The notes under the pieces were generated by a model. That model saw nothing but the letters and a program-made list of their open reading frames with translations, was not told the origin of the DNA and did no database searches. The translations under genes were made by a program, and so were the position numbers. Shown here in pieces: positions 39,893-49,872 of a stretch of 64,000 nucleotides of DNA. Position 1 is the stretch's first letter. The number at the start of each line of letters is the position of its first letter. Source of the DNA: Vibrio sp. SS-MA-C1-2 (GTDB lineage: Bacteria > Pseudomonadota > Gammaproteobacteria > Enterobacterales > Vibrionaceae); contig NZ_CP090981.1 in NCBI RefSeq assembly GCF_021513135.1, positions 1,116,001 through 1,180,000 on the forward strand, written 5' to 3'.

Positions 39893-40367
39893 ATCATTCC
39901 CTTTGATGCGTTGATCATTTGTGAATTAATTTTGACATTGGCGATCAGTTTCACATAGGCTTGATGTCTCATTTTGATCTTTATTGTTGTTTTATTCTCA
40001 AGCTTGAGATGTCGGTTACATAATGAATTATGATTTTAATCTCATATCAATAACAAGATTCTCTTTAATTCTCGGGTATTTTCTCATTAATTAATGACTG
40101 ACTATCTTTAAGTATGAAGGGGAAGTCATCGAATAGGTCATCATAGATTTGTCAATCTAGGCACTATTTTTTAGTTTCGAATAGCGACTTTTTTTGATAG
40201 TGATAAAAATAGTCATAAAGAGCTGAAAAATGTAAAAATTGCCTTATTTTTCATCTATCAGCCAATTTTTTAACTGTTTACTAAATAAAAATCACTTTAT
40301 CGTTGAATAAATCCACTTAACCCCCATATACTCGATAATACCCCCTAAAACGGAAAGAGATAATTAT
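39893..40367. other. Divergent region between the DctP gene and lon
   Basis: 475 bases. It contains the heat-shock-type lon promoter and one 14-bp palindrome (TCTCAAGCTTGAGA, 39996-40009) about 105 bases upstream of the DctP gene that might be an operator. Nothing else is recognisable. Confidence 0.45.
40302..40329 (+). promoter_or_regulatory. Sigma32 (heat-shock) promoter of lon
   Basis: GTTGAAT, 13 bases, CCCCATAT: close to the sigma32 consensus CTTGAAA-N13-CCCCATNT. It lies 39 bases before the lon start, as expected for this heat-shock gene. Confidence 0.75.
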
Positions 40368-42715
40368 ATGAACTTGGAGCGTTCTGAGCGCATTGAAATC
40401 CCGGTATTACCACTCCGAGATGTTGTTGTATATCCCCATATGGTCATTCCCCTATTCGTGGGGCGAGAAAAGTCGATTCATTGCCTAGAAACTGCGATGA
40501 ATAATGATAAACAGATTCTGTTAATAGCCCAGCGTGAAGCCGTGACAGAAGAGCCAACCATTGATGATTTGTATTCTGTTGGTACTGTTGCGACGATTCT
40601 ACAATTATTAAAGCTTCCTGATGGTACCGTTAAAGTGTTGGTTGAAGGTCAGCAACGCGCTTATGTTGATAATTTAAAAGAAGATGAGTTCTTCATTGCA
40701 GAAGCGCATTTTCAAGTAACACCTGAAATTGATGATCGTGAAGAAGATGCATTAATTCGTTCGACGATCAGCCAATTTGAGTCTTTTATTAAACTCAATA
40801 AAAAGATTCCACCAGAAGTCCTTACCTCATTAAATGGGATTACCGACGCAACACGCCTCGCCGATACCATTGCTGCCCATATGCCGCTTAAGTTAGAAGA
40901 TAAGCAGAAAGCATTAGAAGTGGTTGATGCAGCAGAACGTTTACAGTTCTTAATGGCGCAGATGGAGTCTGAGATTGATCTACTTCAAGTTGAAAAGCGA
41001 ATTCGCGGTCGAGTGAAGAAACAGATGGAAAAATCTCAACGCGAATATTATCTTAACGAACAGATGAAAGCGATTCAAAAAGAGTTGGGTGATCTTGATG
41101 ATGCACCTGATGAGTTTGAAGCGTTAAAACAGAAGATCGAAGACGCCAAAATGCCTGCAGAGGCAAAAGAGAAGACAGAACAAGAGCTGCAAAAGCTTAA
41201 GATGATGTCTCCGATGTCGGCAGAAGCAACGGTTGTTCGTAGTTATATCGATTGGATGATTTCTGTACCTTGGACTAAACGATCTAAAGTGAAGAAGAGT
41301 TTAGCTAAAGCTGAAGAAATTTTAAATTCAGATCATTACGGTTTAGAGCGTGTTAAAGAACGTATTCTTGAGTATTTAGCCGTTCAAGCTCGAATCAATA
41401 AGTTGAAAGGTCCAATCCTCTGTTTAGTTGGGCCTCCTGGTGTTGGTAAAACATCATTAGGTCAGTCTATTGCTAAAGCGACAGGACGTAAGTATACCCG
41501 CATGGCGCTGGGTGGTGTTCGTGACGAAGCTGAGATCCGTGGTCATCGTCGTACTTATATTGGCTCGATGCCGGGTAAGTTGATTCAGAAGATGGCAAAA
41601 GTTGAAGTGAAAAATCCATTATTCTTATTGGATGAGATCGATAAGATGTCATCAGATATGCGTGGTGATCCCTCTTCAGCGTTACTTGAAGTACTAGATC
41701 CTGAGCAAAATAGTGCGTTTAATGACCATTATCTTGAAGTTGATTACGATCTTTCTGATGTGATGTTTGTTGCGACCTCTAACTCAATGAATATTCCCGG
41801 ACCGCTACTTGATCGAATGGAAGTGATTCGCTTAAGTGGTTATACCGAAGATGAAAAACTCAATATTGCTAAGCGCCACTTGTTAAATAAACAGATTAAG
41901 CGTAACGGTCTAAAAGAGAGTGAAATCACGGTTGAAGATTCAGCATTGATTGGCATTATTCGTTACTATACTCGAGAAGCTGGTGTACGTAGTCTTGAAC
42001 GTGAGATTTCAAAATTATGTCGTAAAGCGGTTAAAGAGATCTTACTCAATGAAGAGTTGAAACAAGTTACAATTAATCTAGATAACCTAAAAGATTACTT
42101 AGGTGTTCAGCGTTGTGATTACGGCAAAGCTGACGAAGAGAACCGTGTTGGTCAAGTAACTGGCCTAGCTTGGACTGAAGTCGGTGGCGATCTATTGACG
42201 ATTGAAGCTGAATCTATGCCAGGCAAAGGTAAAATGACGCAAACGGGCTCTTTAGGTGATGTAATGCGTGAATCGATTCAAGCCGCAATGACCGTTGTTC
42301 GTAGTCGAGCGAAGAAACTGGGTATCGATGAGAGTTTTTATGAGAAACGCGATATCCATGTTCACGTTCCTGAAGGTGCAACGCCGAAAGATGGCCCAAG
42401 TGCCGGCATTGGCATGTGTACTACGCTAGTTTCAAGCTTAACGGGTAACCCTGTTCGTGCAGATGTTGCGATGACAGGTGAAATTACATTACGTGGTGAA
42501 GTGCTCCCAATTGGTGGTTTAAAAGAGAAATTATTAGCTGCGCATCGGGGGGAATTAAGACTGTTATTATTCCAAAAGAGAACGAACGTGATCTTGAAGA
42601 GATTCCTGCAAATGTGATTGCTGATCTGAAAGTGAAGCCTGTTCGTTGGATTGATGAGGTTTTAGAGCTTGCATTAGTCAATAATCCGTTAGGAATTGAG
42701 CTTGAGAGTAAGTAA
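40368..42715 (+). CDS. lon: ATP-dependent protease La (Lon), frameshifted near the C-terminus
   Basis: AAA+ serine protease that removes misfolded and regulatory proteins. The N-terminal substrate domain starts [17 protein letters not shown]. Walker A is GPPGVGKT near 355. The protease dyad is visible: Ser in [10 protein letters not shown] near 677 and Lys in [10 protein letters not shown] near 720. The frame breaks just after at a G6 run (42547-42552): adding one G restores [16 protein letters not shown] and ends in LGIELESK, 782 residues in total (E. coli 784). As deposited the last ~55 residues are replaced by a wrong tail. A sequencing deletion is the simplest reason. Preceded by a sigma32-type promoter. 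Confidence 0.93.
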
Positions 42716-42736
42716 CGCGTAAAAATAACAGTGAAA

Positions 42737-42773
42737 GATAGGCTGAACCATATTAAGATAGGTTCAGCGTATC
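42737..42773 (+). terminator. Stem-loop after lon
   Basis: GCTGAACC...GGTTCAGC with outer GATA/TATC pairing, about 20 bases after the lon stop. It lacks a proper T-run, so termination is uncertain. Confidence 0.45.
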
Positions 42774-42856
42774 AAGATTGTTAATTATTAATAATTTATA
42801 AAGATGATTTTAATTATTGATAACTTTGAACTTTATAACTAGATAGGATGGATAGT

Positions 42857-43129
42857 GTGAATAAATCTCAATTAATTGATCAAATCGCAGAAAAAGCAGA
42901 TATCTCTAAAGCAGCGGCAGGACGTGCACTTGACGTCTTTATTGAATCAATCACTGACACATTAAAAGAAGGTGAGCAGGTTTCACTTGTTGGCTTTGGT
43001 TCTTTCTCTGTTAAAGATCGTGCGGCTCGAATTGGTCGTAATCCACAAACAGGTGCTGAGATTGAGATCGCGGCAGCAAAAGTTCCTGGTTTTAAAGCAG
43101 GTAAAGCATTAAAAGATGCGCTAAATTAA
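42857..43129 (+). CDS. hupB: DNA-binding protein HU-beta
   Basis: Nucleoid protein of 90 residues, forming HU homo- or heterodimers that bend DNA. The start is best placed at GTG 42857 ([15 protein letters not shown]), giving the exact family length; AGG lies nine bases upstream, whereas the ATG three codons earlier has none. The DNA-binding arm is [29 protein letters not shown] (residues 60-89; proline at the arm tip in NPQTG). It follows lon, as in E. coli and vibrios, and is followed by its own terminator. Confidence 0.96.
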   Translation: MNKSQLIDQIAEKADISKAAAGRALDVFIESITDTLKEGEQVSLVGFGSFSVKDRAARIGRNPQTGAEIEIAAAKVPGFKAGKALKDALN

Positions 43130-43199
43130 GTTAAAATAGACACCGATGTACGGTGATCTTAATTATCTTCTTTAGAAGCTACACCATAGAATGAGAATA

Positions 43200-43227
43200 G
43201 CGCATCAATAACCGATGCGCTTTTTTA
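43200..43227 (+). terminator. Terminator of hupB
   Basis: GCGCATC-AATAACC-GATGCGC hairpin with six Ts, 70 bases after hupB. Confidence 0.85.
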
Positions 43228-43326
43228 TACTGTGATCAAAATTAGTAGTCATTTTGTTGTATAAGTCATCTTAAACTTTATTTTTATTTTTATTTTTCGC
43301 GTCCAATATAGGAGTAACGTCACGTT

Positions 43327-45222
43327 ATGATGGATCGACTAAGAGAGGGTGCTAATAGTCTTGTTATTAAGATTATTCTGGGCATCATTATTTTCTCCTT
43401 TGTTTTTGCTGGTGTAGGAAGCTATTTAGGTGGCGGCTCAGAACAGATTGCAGCAAACGTTAATGGGACAAAGATCACGCAACGTCAATTTGAAAGAACT
43501 TATCAAAATGATCGTAACCGTATGCAGCAGCAATATGGTGATGCATTCAATCAACTTGCAGGAAATCCAGCTTATATTCAGCAATTGAGAAAAAGTGTCT
43601 TAAATCAGATGGTCAACAATTTGCTTCTTGATCAACAAGCCAGTGATTTAGGTTTACGTGTGAGTGATGAGCAGATTAAGCAAGCTATCTTCCAAACTCC
43701 ACAATTTCAGGTTGATGGTAAGTTTAATAACGATAGCTATATGGCACTCATCCGCAACATGGGCATGACGCCTGATATGTTTGCTGAGCAGATGCGCCTT
43801 GATATGACCCGTAATCAGTTAATTGCTGCAGTTGAAGGCTCAGAGTTCACACTACCAAGTGAAACAGACCATGTATTTAAACTACAAGGCCAAGAGCGTG
43901 CTATTCGTACTGCGATCATTAAGAGTGATGACTTTAACAATAAAGTGATTGTCAATGATGATGAAATTCAAAAGTTTTACGACGATAATCAACAAATGTT
44001 CATGCGTCCAGATCAAGTTAAAATGGCCTACATTGAACTTTCTGCTGATAAATTAAAAGATACTGTTACTGTTTCGGATAAAGAAGCTAAAACGTATTAC
44101 GATGAAAATATCAGTAAATACAGCACAACCGAAGAGCGCGATGTTAGCCATATTTTAATTAAAGGCGATTCGAGTGATGCGAAAGCAAAAGCAGAAAAGC
44201 TACTTACTGAATTAAAAGCGGGTGCAGACTTTGCGACTTTAGCAGAAGATAATTCAGATGACTACAGTGCTAAAAATGGTGGTGATTTGGGTTGGATTGA
44301 GCGTGGTGTAACCGATCCTGCCTTTGAAAAAGCAGCATTTGGATTAAAGAATGCCGGTGATTTCACTGACGTTGTTAAGTCTGATTTTGGTTATCATATT
44401 ATTGAGCTTAACAAGGTTAAAGCGCCTGACGCTAAACCATTTGAGTCAGTGAAAGAATCTATTATTGCTCAAATTAAAGATAAGAAAGCAATTGATGAGT
44501 TCTATCAGCTACAAACAAAACTGGCGGATAAAGCGTTTGAATCTCCAGATAGTCTAGATGATGCAGCGGCAGCCATTAATGCTAAAGTAGAGACGACAGA
44601 CTTTATTTCACCTGAAAGTGCAAAAGGTACGCTAGCTGACTCTAAAGTAATGAGTGCTGCATTTAGCTCTGATGTTCGAGATCAAGGGCTAAATTCTGAT
44701 GTGATCGATTTAGGTTCTGAGCACGTGATTGTTGTTCGTGTTGATGACTCTAGAGCGGCTTCTGTACGCCCTTTTACTGATGTTAAAGCAGACGTAAAAG
44801 CACGCTTAACCGCAACGAAAGCACATGATATGGCCGTTGATACTGCCGGTAAATTACTTGCAGCTTTAAAAGCTGGAGATGCAACTGAACTATTAAAAGC
44901 TGATCATGTTAGTTTTGGTGAAGAGCAAACAGTCACTCGTCAAGGTGGTATTGAAGCTGCAATTAGCCAAGTGGTATATCGTTTAGCGAAACCTGTTGAA
45001 GGTAAAGCGACATATGGTATGACGCAGAACCAACAAGGTGATAGCGTGGTTATTGAGCTTAACCAAGTGAATGATCCTCAACCATTAACGGCTGAGCAGC
45101 AAGCACAATTTGGTCAACAAGTTGGTCAAATGCAAGCTCAATCAGATTTGACTTATTCTTTAGAGTCCATGAAGAAAGCGGCATCAATTAACTCAGATAT
45201 ACTGGAAGGTACTGCACAGTAA
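43327..45222 (+). CDS. ppiD: Periplasmic folding chaperone PpiD
   Basis: A 631-residue inner-membrane-anchored chaperone near the Sec translocon. One transmembrane segment (about residues 13-34, SLVIKIILGIIIFSFVFAGV) places the bulk in the periplasm. A SurA-type N-terminal region is followed by one parvulin (PpiC) domain at about 265-360 (RDVSHILIKGD, GGDLGWIERG, FGYHIIELNKV). The start codon could be the ATG at 43327 or the next one at 43330; AGGAG lies 12-15 bases upstream. It follows hupB as in E. coli and ends at a clear terminator. Confidence 0.94.
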   Translation: MMDRLREGANSLVIKIILGIIIFSFVFAGVGSYLGGGSEQIAANVNGTKITQRQFERTYQNDRNRMQQQYGDAFNQLAGNPAYIQQLRKSVLNQMVNNLLLDQQASDLGLRVSDEQIKQAIFQTPQFQVDGKFNNDSYMALIRNMGMTPDMFAEQMRLDMTRNQLIAAVEGSEFTLPSETDHVFKLQGQERAIRTAIIKSDDFNNKVIVNDDEIQKFYDDNQQMFMRPDQVKMAYIELSADKLKDTVTVSDKEAKTYYDENISKYSTTEERDVSHILIKGDSSDAKAKAEKLLTELKAGADFATLAEDNSDDYSAKNGGDLGWIERGVTDPAFEKAAFGLKNAGDFTDVVKSDFGYHIIELNKVKAPDAKPFESVKESIIAQIKDKKAIDEFYQLQTKLADKAFESPDSLDDAAAAINAKVETTDFISPESAKGTLADSKVMSAAFSSDVRDQGLNSDVIDLGSEHVIVVRVDDSRAASVRPFTDVKADVKARLTATKAHDMAVDTAGKLLAALKAGDATELLKADHVSFGEEQTVTRQGGIEAAISQVVYRLAKPVEGKATYGMTQNQQGDSVVIELNQVNDPQPLTAEQQAQFGQQVGQMQAQSDLTYSLESMKKAASINSDILEGTAQ

Positions 45223-45243
45223 TCTAAGCTATATGTCATAATT

Positions 45244-45274
45244 AACGAGCCACTTTATGTGGCTCGTTCTATTT
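45244..45274 (+). terminator. Terminator of ppiD
   Basis: AACGAGCCAC-TTTAT-GTGGCTCGTT hairpin followed by a T-rich tail. Confidence 0.8.
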
Positions 45275-45371
45275 CTGCCCCCATAAATGCTATCTCAACT
45301 CTGTTTCTGTTTAACTATCTCTGCACATATCATTTATTTAGTTAAGAATAAAATATTCTATAGGAGAGATA

Positions 45372-45686
45372 ATGAAACACTATCTATTATCATTTAAATC
45401 AATTGCGACATTGTTGTTGGGGACAACCTTACTCTTTTCACCTATGCTTCATGCTGAAAAGGAAGTGTCTTCAACTCAAGAATTTGAAATTACCGTTAAT
45501 ATTAATCAAGCGGATAGCGAAGAGCTAGATAAGCTGTTATTAGGTATTGGTCCATCAAAAGCGGATGCTATTATTGATTGGCGGGAGAAAAATGGTGAAT
45601 TTATCTCTATTGATCAATTAGCGGAAGTCAGTGGAATAGGCAAAGCAACCATTGAAAAGAACAGAGAGAGAATTAAGCTTAACTAG
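45372..45686 (+). CDS. comEA: ComEA family helix-hairpin-helix DNA-binding protein
   Basis: A 104-residue protein with a signal peptide (residues 1-28, cleavage at LHA-EK) and two helix-hairpin-helix motifs at about 43-104 (VNINQADSEELDKLLLGIGPSKADAIIDW and LAEVSGIGKATIEKNRE, described here by key parts). In Vibrio cholerae the ComEA gene lies at this same place after ppiD, and the periplasmic protein pulls incoming DNA through the outer membrane in natural transformation. Preceded by AGGAGAG. I could not identify a convincing CRP-S/TfoX-type site upstream. Confidence 0.88.
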   Translation: MKHYLLSFKSIATLLLGTTLLFSPMLHAEKEVSSTQEFEITVNINQADSEELDKLLLGIGPSKADAIIDWREKNGEFISIDQLAEVSGIGKATIEKNRERIKLN

Positions 45687-45736
45687 TTGTTATAAAATAA
45701 TTTTAGTTTAAGTGGTTATTGTATTTCAATAATGTA

Positions 45737-45768
45737 AAAAGGAAACTCACATTTGTGACTTTCCTTTT
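45737..45768 (+). terminator. Probable terminator of comEA
   Basis: AAAAGGAAACTCAC-ATTT-GTGACTTTCCTTTT, a long stem with one mismatch and short T-run, about 50 bases after comEA. Confidence 0.62.
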
Positions 45769-45846
45769 AACAACTTTTAATAGTACAATCCTTCACCATA
45801 TTAATGCCTTTATTATCGATATTAACTCACTAAGAATTATTACTGA

Positions 45847-46707
45847 ATGAATCAATTAAAATCATGGCTTAAACGATCAGGGATTGTCACGGTTTTTATC
45901 GTCATCACAGGAGTGGGGTTTGAAAGAGTCTTTAGCGTACCGAGTACAACGCAAGTATTAAACATGCCTTATCAACCGAATCAGCCTCAGCAGCAATGTC
46001 AGGCTGATCGTCAACAGATAGTCCCTCTTGATCTTGATGGTCAGCTTGATGTTACCGTCTGGAATATCTATAAGCAGAAACGTCCTGGGGTATATCGTTC
46101 ACTTGAGAAGTTTACGGCTAAAAGTCAGATTACGTTGTTACAAGAAGCGAGCTTAACGCATAAAATGAAAGGCTTTATTGAGCAACACCAGTTAAATGGT
46201 AATATGGCTCGTGCTTTTGATATTCAAGGGATAACCGCTGGAGTGATGACACTAGCAACAATTCCTGCATTAAAGAGTTGTGCCTATCGAGTTAAAGAAC
46301 CTTGGTTAAGGTTACCCAAGTCTGCCCTTATTTCTAGTTATCCACTTTCCAATGGCGAGACGATCATGGTGGCAAATCTTCATGGAATTAATTTTTCGAT
46401 GGGATTAAAAGAGTTCTCTCGTCAGTTAAATGAAGTTAAATCAGAATTGGCGCTACATCATGGGCCGATGTTATTGAGTGGTGATTTTAATACTTGGCGT
46501 CATGAGAGAGTCTCCGTTTTAAATAACATGGTTGAATCTCTGTCATTAATACAGGTTGATTTTCAGCAAGATAATCGGATTAAAGTATTTAAGTTTCCCC
46601 TTGATCACCTATATTATCGAGGTTTAATGTTAAAAAAATCGGAAGTTCCCATGTTAGAAACTTCCGATCATAATCCATTGATTGCCAGTTTTATGTTACC
46701 GCATTAA
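45847..46707 (+). CDS. Endonuclease/exonuclease/phosphatase family protein, YafD-like
   Basis: A 286-residue protein of the EEP (DNase I-like) superfamily. A hydrophobic N-terminal segment (about residues 12-29) suggests membrane anchoring or export. Catalytic-type motifs: LLQEAS near 95 (metal-binding Glu), ANLHGI near 178, LSGDFNTWRHE near 216-226 and TSDHNPLIA near 273-281. The substrate is unknown; YafD-like proteins are not well characterised. It opens a block (yafD, YIP1, mltD, gloB, yafS, rnhA, dnaQ) close to the E. coli order. No strong ribosome-binding site precedes the ATG. Confidence 0.82.
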   Translation: MNQLKSWLKRSGIVTVFIVITGVGFERVFSVPSTTQVLNMPYQPNQPQQQCQADRQQIVPLDLDGQLDVTVWNIYKQKRPGVYRSLEKFTAKSQITLLQEASLTHKMKGFIEQHQLNGNMARAFDIQGITAGVMTLATIPALKSCAYRVKEPWLRLPKSALISSYPLSNGETIMVANLHGINFSMGLKEFSRQLNEVKSELALHHGPMLLSGDFNTWRHERVSVLNNMVESLSLIQVDFQQDNRIKVFKFPLDHLYYRGLMLKKSEVPMLETSDHNPLIASFMLPH

Positions 46708-46745
46708 TCTTACATCTCTGTCCGTATCCTTTTGCTACCGTGATG

Positions 46746-47438
46746 TTAGTAACTAAATAGGATCACGATAGGCCACAAGGTATAGATGAATAACCAAGGT
46801 AGCGCAGCGATAACCAGAGATTTTGCTTTATCAAAATCAGTCCAAGTCCCTAACGCGGCATAAGTTAAAACTATATACCAAGGCATTAATAACGGGAAGC
46901 TGCTGCAATAGGCAATCCAATGGCTGGTTGGAGCTAATTTTAGTAGCCCATTTAAGCTGTTTAGATCCATCGCTGCCATGGTGATATTGTCGTTGCTAAG
47001 GCTAAAATTAACGTAACTCGCTAAATCACCAATCAACATCGGCAAGAAAATGAGGGTACTGGCTGCTACCCATTTCCAGTAACTATGCTGATGCTGGCTT
47101 GGCTTTGTCGCAATTTTTAACCATGCGGCCATTAACAGGATCATCGCGGTACGGCCAATAAAGTCCTTAATGAACTCACTTGCCAATAATACCCCTTTAA
47201 CTAACCACTTACTTTGCTCTTCTGGCGTCATGCTTAATTGCTGGGATAGCACGCCATGAAGCCAGTGAAAATTGACATCCTGAAAATAGTTATTCCAGAG
47301 AATAAAGGATGATAGAAGTAGTAAGAAATAGGGCAGCCATGTCAGTTTTGGCGCATGGTAAACCGTCGCAAAAGCCGATGAGGGCGCTAAAACGACATCT
47401 CTTAATAGAGTAAATGGATTTTTTGATACTTGATTCAT
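46746..47438 (-). CDS. YIP1 family inner-membrane protein
   Basis: A 230-residue protein with about five hydrophobic segments and the usual YIP1-family start (NPFTLLRDVVLAPSSAFATVYHAPKLTW-like, seen in parts at residues 7-34). Function in bacteria is unknown. The gene begins four bases after the mltD stop on the same strand, so it is very likely co-transcribed with mltD. Convergent with the yafD-like gene. Confidence 0.78.
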   Translation of the reverse strand: MNQVSKNPFTLLRDVVLAPSSAFATVYHAPKLTWLPYFLLLLSSFILWNNYFQDVNFHWLHGVLSQQLSMTPEEQSKWLVKGVLLASEFIKDFIGRTAMILLMAAWLKIATKPSQHQHSYWKWVAASTLIFLPMLIGDLASYVNFSLSNDNITMAAMDLNSLNGLLKLAPTSHWIAYCSSFPLLMPWYIVLTYAALGTWTDFDKAKSLVIAALPWLFIYTLWPIVILFSY

Positions 47439-47442
47439 TTGA

Positions 47443-49014
47443 TTAAATACTTACCTTTGTGACATCAACATACAGCTTTAATCTTTGCCCAGGTTGTAAG
47501 TAGGCATCTTGTTTAATTTGATTCCATTTGATGATGTTGCTGACAGATACTTTGAATTTATTCGCAATTGCACCTAATGAATCACCATTTCTGACTTTGT
47601 AGGTGACAGGACGAATAATTCCACCTTTCGGGGCTTTTTGCCAAATAACCAGCTTGTGACCCACTTTTAATGGATCTCTTGGACTCATACCATTCCATTT
47701 AGGTATTGATTTGTAAGAGACATTATATTTCTTCGCAATTGTCCAGAAACTATCACCAGATTTAATGGTATGCGTCATCTTAATTTTTCCACCACGGTTG
47801 GTGGATTGAATTTTCTCTAAACGTTGAGACATGCTCAATGTGTAGCTATCAAGACTCTGTGTTGATACTGGAATCATTAAGTATCGACCAACACGAATAT
47901 TGTTGCTGCTTAATTGGTTGGCTTTTTTAATTAGAGCCGTTGTTGTTTTATGTTTTTCAGCAAGCACACTTAACGTATCACCAGACTTAACTTTATAGCG
48001 AATAACATTAAGGCCTTGATTATTATGACTGGCTAATTGTTGATTGAAACGGCTAACACTTCTTACCGGCAATAAGAAAGCAGTCTGTTTTGATGGTGCG
48101 GTTGCCCAACGGTTATAGCCTGGGTTGTAGCTTTGTAATTCCGTGGTTGAAATGCCGGCATAAGAGGCGGCGACAGCGAGATCCATTTGAATTTTGGGAT
48201 CGACAGAAGCTAATTGCTGTTTATTCGAGATGGCAGGAATATCGAGTTTATATTTATTTGGATGCGCAATGATATCACTTAACGCTAATAATTTTGGTAC
48301 ATAACCGCTCGTCTCTTTAGGTAGGTCTAATGACCAATAATCGGTAGGTTTGCCTAGTGCCTTATTCTTTCTTATTGCTCTAAATACTCGACCTTCACCG
48401 GTATTATAAGCAGCTAATGCTAATAACCAATCACCATTAAACTTCTTATTTAAGTAAACCATTAAATCTAATGCGGCATCGGTAGCTTTATCGACATCAC
48501 GACGACCGTCATACCACCAGTTTTGGTCTAGTCCAAAGCGAGTTGCTGTATCTGGGATAAATTGCCATAAGCCTGCAGCGCGACCATGGGAATAAGCAAA
48601 AGGATCAAATGAGCTTTCCACAATCGGAAGTAAGGCTAATTCTAATGGTAATCCTCGTGCTTCGACTTTTTCAGTGATCATATAAAGGAAAGGCTGAGCA
48701 CGTTTAGAAACGGTATAAAGGTGGCTCGGGTGCTTTAGGTACCAATTTCGATAATACTTTACACGACTATTTTCTGGTACGGTCATATCCAGTTGCATAC
48801 CGATACGACGCCAAACATCTTGCTGTTGTTGGGGAGTGACGACAACAGGTTCAGCTACAACGGTTTTTATTGTTGTATTTTGCTCTGCTAGCGGTGTTGA
48901 ATTATCTTTTGCTGTTGCTGGACTATTGGTCTCTTTTATATTTTGACTTTGAACTTGCGTTAACTGACAACCGGCTAATAACAGCGCACTAGCACATACA
49001 ATTTTGAACTTCAT
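47443..49014 (-). CDS. mltD: Membrane-bound lytic murein transglycosylase D
   Basis: A 523-residue outer-membrane lipoprotein that cleaves peptidoglycan glycan strands to 1,6-anhydro products. The lipobox is LLAGCQ with the cysteine at residue 16. The family-1 lytic transglycosylase domain spans about 105-260: the catalytic Glu is in LLPIVESSFDPFAYS, followed by GRAAGLWQFIPDTA and ALAAYNTGEGRV. Three LysM domains follow (starting near 342 YKVKSGDTLSVLA, 414 HTIKSGDSFWTIA and 470 YKVRNGDSLGAIA); E. coli MltD has two. It lies in the conserved mltD-gloB neighbourhood. Confidence 0.95.
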   Translation of the reverse strand: MKFKIVCASALLLAGCQLTQVQSQNIKETNSPATAKDNSTPLAEQNTTIKTVVAEPVVVTPQQQQDVWRRIGMQLDMTVPENSRVKYYRNWYLKHPSHLYTVSKRAQPFLYMITEKVEARGLPLELALLPIVESSFDPFAYSHGRAAGLWQFIPDTATRFGLDQNWWYDGRRDVDKATDAALDLMVYLNKKFNGDWLLALAAYNTGEGRVFRAIRKNKALGKPTDYWSLDLPKETSGYVPKLLALSDIIAHPNKYKLDIPAISNKQQLASVDPKIQMDLAVAASYAGISTTELQSYNPGYNRWATAPSKQTAFLLPVRSVSRFNQQLASHNNQGLNVIRYKVKSGDTLSVLAEKHKTTTALIKKANQLSSNNIRVGRYLMIPVSTQSLDSYTLSMSQRLEKIQSTNRGGKIKMTHTIKSGDSFWTIAKKYNVSYKSIPKWNGMSPRDPLKVGHKLVIWQKAPKGGIIRPVTYKVRNGDSLGAIANKFKVSVSNIIKWNQIKQDAYLQPGQRLKLYVDVTKVSI

Positions 49015-49084
49015 TTCACCTACCCTTATTAAACAAGAGGCTGATAATAAGGGGTAGGTCGACTAATTTACAAGTAAAATAAGG

Positions 49085-49842
49085 TTAAAATTCATCTTTC
49101 CATTGTCTAAGTGCGGTAAAGGTCGCAACATCGCTACTATTTTTAGCTCGGTTAGTCACTGCTGATTTCAACTGTGGTTGATCACAACGTAAGAATGGGT
49201 TGATTAGTTTTTCTCTGCTTAGTGTTGAAGGTAATGTCATCACGCTATTTGCTCGTAAGCGGTTTACTTCATCACGATATTTTAATAAATGTTCATTTTC
49301 TGGTTCAACGGCACAGGCAAAAACTAGATTTGCTGCGGTATATTCGTGAGCCGCATAAATTTCTGTTTCCGATGGTAGCGTTAAGATTTTCTCTAATGAT
49401 GAAAACATCTGTTCGGCAGTCCCCCTAATAAACGGCCACAGCCACCCGAGAATAAAACATCACCACAAAAAAGCTTACCATCACCAATATAAGCAATGTG
49501 TCCAGCAGTATGGCCAGGTAGATCAAGTACCATAAAACGTTCATCAAAGAGTTCGACTTGTTCGCCGTCAGAAACGGTGATGTTAACGCCAGAGATTGGC
49601 TCTTTTTCTGGGCCGATCACCTTGATTGTAGGGTATTGATGCAATAGTTCTGCAACCCCACCAATATGATCATGATGATGGTGAGTTAATAGAATCGCAT
49701 CTAAGGTCATCTCGTTGTCTTGTAACCATTTAAGAACCACTTTACTGTCACCTGGATCAACAACGGCACAATGATTTTCATTAGTTGTGATCGCCCAGAT
49801 GTAATTATCTGAAAATGCGGGTATGCTTTTAATAGTAAGCAT
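49085..49842 (-). CDS. gloB: Hydroxyacylglutathione hydrolase (glyoxalase II), frameshifted
   Basis: Metallo-beta-lactamase-fold enzyme that hydrolyses S-lactoylglutathione in methylglyoxal detoxification. The metal motif [10 protein letters not shown] is at residues about 53-62, and [11 protein letters not shown] near 112. The start [14 protein letters not shown] follows GGAGAAA. A C5 run at 49421-49425 (G5 in the coding strand) breaks the frame: adding one base joins CGRLLGG to [16 protein letters not shown] and gives 252 residues (E. coli GloB 251). As deposited the C-terminal substrate-binding part is lost. It diverges from the yafS-like methyltransferase by 30 bases. Confidence 0.9.
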
Positions 49843-49872
49843 TGTTTTCTCCACTATGGATGATTTTTTATT

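Noticed and set aside
40085-40125. Another ERIC fragment (TTTAAGTATGAAGG)
   Set aside because: Only about 14 matching bases; too short to support.
45275-45371. CRP-S/TfoX-type site for comEA
   Set aside because: I found no sequence with both TGCGA/TCGCA-like half-sites at the right spacing.
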